Source: Chitinophaga sp. YR627 (GTDB lineage: Bacteria > Bacteroidota > Bacteroidia > Chitinophagales > Chitinophagaceae). Taken from it: a DNA stretch of 64,000 bases. The stretch spans positions 1-64,000 of the forward strand of contig NZ_FOUX01000001.1 of NCBI RefSeq assembly GCF_900114995.1. The letters are read 5' to 3'. This document shows positions 63,368-64,000 of the stretch, in pieces. Each line of letters opens with the position of its first letter. Position 1 is the first letter of the stretch. Under the pieces are notes generated by a model. That model worked only from the letters and a program-made list of their open reading frames with translations, was not told where the DNA came from and made no database searches. The position numbers and the translations under genes are program-made.

Positions 63368-63826
63368 CTATTTCAACAAATTTTCATGATAGTCAATCAG
63401 TTCTTTCAGCACATCTACCGCCGTTTCATAACGCTCGCGACCGATGACCTTGATATATTCCTTTCTAAGCATTTTCGCTTCATTCGTCGCGATCTCCTGG
63501 AATTTCTCTCCCTCTTCTGTCAGGTATAACTTTACCGACCGGCCATCACTATCACTCTTTTCGCCCCGCACAAGACCAGAAGCCTCCAGTTCGCGTACGA
63601 TCCTGCTGGCAGCCTGTTTGGTTACCCGCATTTTTTCTGCGATCTCATTATTGGAAATACCCTCGCTACCGATATTCATAAAGAACGGCATGTAGGTCGT
63701 ATTGAAATTCTCATAGCCCCAGGTTCCAATATTACGGCTGCCCCAGTCATCCATTGCCCGCTTCAATATATACAGTGTGGCAAACAGGTTATCTTCTTTG
63801 CCGGTTAATTTATTTTTTTCTTTCAT
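63368..63826 (-). CDS. MarR family transcriptional regulator
   Basis: The 152-residue protein has the winged-helix MarR core: FFMNIGSEGISNNEIAEKMR, VTKQAASRIVRELEASGLV, the wing GEKSDSDGRSVKLYLTEEG, and terminal dimerisation helices. Starts at 63838 (TTG), 63832 and 63826 (both ATG) are in frame. A minus-strand TACTTTTG box at 63843 to 63836 puts the transcript start near 63831, so 63826 is preferred. It is divergent from a gene beyond the window and probably represses it through the palindromes at 63916-63955. Confidence 0.92.
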   Translation of the reverse strand: MKEKNKLTGKEDNLFATLYILKRAMDDWGSRNIGTWGYENFNTTYMPFFMNIGSEGISNNEIAEKMRVTKQAASRIVRELEASGLVRGEKSDSDGRSVKLYLTEEGEKFQEIATNEAKMLRKEYIKVIGRERYETAVDVLKELIDYHENLLK

Positions 63827-63835
63827 GGCCATACA

Positions 63836-63843
63836 CAAAAGTA
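63836..63843 (-). promoter_or_regulatory. TAnnTTTG -7 box of the MarR gene
   Basis: TACTTTTG on the minus strand, a perfect consensus match. It ends nine bases before the ATG at 63826, predicting a leader of about five bases. Confidence 0.55.
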
Positions 63844-63915
63844 ATCTTTTCCCTGTATAAAGACCGGCAAACCCTTGCCAGAATACCCCCTAATAAAAAA
63901 AATCAGAATAAAAAA

Positions 63916-63959
63916 ATAGTAAATAGTGTTTACTATATAGTCAACAATGTTTACTTTTG
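63916..63959 (+). promoter_or_regulatory. MarR operators and promoter of the divergent gene
   Basis: A perfect inverted repeat ATAGTAAA, five bases, TTTACTAT (63916-63936) is followed by an imperfect one, AGTCAAC, AAT, GTTTACT (63939-63955; six of seven pairs). A perfect -7 box TACTTTTG (63952-63959) overlaps the second site. A MarR dimer bound here would block the promoter. Confidence 0.7.
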
Positions 63960-63985
63960 TTCAGCAAAAATAACCTAGCACAGGA

Positions 63986-64000
63986 ATGACACAGGAAAAA
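63986..64000 (+). CDS. Start of a divergent gene (first five codons only)
   Basis: ATG ACA CAG GAA AAA reads Met-Thr-Gln-Glu-Lys to the window end, 26 bases after a perfect TAnnTTTG box with MarR-type operators. The product cannot be identified. Confidence 0.45.

Overview
The window reads as a chromosome segment of a Bacteroidota bacterium, most likely a Chitinophaga-like member of the Chitinophagaceae. The grounds are SusC/SusD pairs, a type IX secretion (T9SS) type B sorting domain followed by a PorP/SprF protein, an ECF sigma/FecR pair, many SPII lipoproteins, and TAnnTTTG -7 boxes instead of sigma-70 -10 boxes. No rRNA, tRNA, CRISPR, insertion sequence or prophage was seen. Everything here is read from sequence; no database search was run.

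Layout. 1-4744: 3' part of a giant tandem-repeat surface adhesin with its SprF-like partner. 4877-9272: a short MauE-like membrane protein, a lipoprotein and a large WGR/leucine-rich-repeat protein. 9294-12158: a lipocalin-like lipoprotein, a TPR/HTH regulator and a small membrane protein. 12279-18552: an RND tripartite efflux operon (adaptor, pump, outer-membrane factor) with a small exported protein upstream. 18954-22213: a retropepsin-like protease, WrbA and a spondin-like lipoprotein. 22305-24623: AraC and DeoR regulators and a Nudix hydrolase. 24651-28669: a His/Cys-containing small membrane protein and an ABC exporter with two DUF3526-type permeases. 28668-40928: an exported unknown, then an arabinose-glycan locus (AraC regulator, GH51, GH127, SusD, SusC). 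41619-45380: a class 3 lipase and three exported proteins. 45449-57192: ECF sigma, FecR anti-sigma, STN-containing SusC, SusD, a TlpA-type thioredoxin and an S9 peptidase, all on the minus strand. 57268-61995: a PQQ-type sugar dehydrogenase, fructosamine kinase, Blc-like lipocalin and a LytS/LytTR two-component system. 62389-64000: a conserved unknown, a MarR regulator and the first codons of a divergent gene.

How the genes work together. The two SusCD loci are wired differently. The first SusC (37662-40928) has no STN domain, and an AraC gene lies next to the two arabinofuranosidase genes, so a cytoplasmic sensor is likely. The second SusC (51527-55177) has an STN domain and sits downstream of FecR and ECF sigma, the classic transenvelope signalling arrangement; its TlpA and S9 peptidase partners suggest a peptide-like or thiol-containing substrate. 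Convergent gene pairs are separated by clean bidirectional hairpin terminators. Several promoters lie so close to the start codon that leaderless transcripts are likely.
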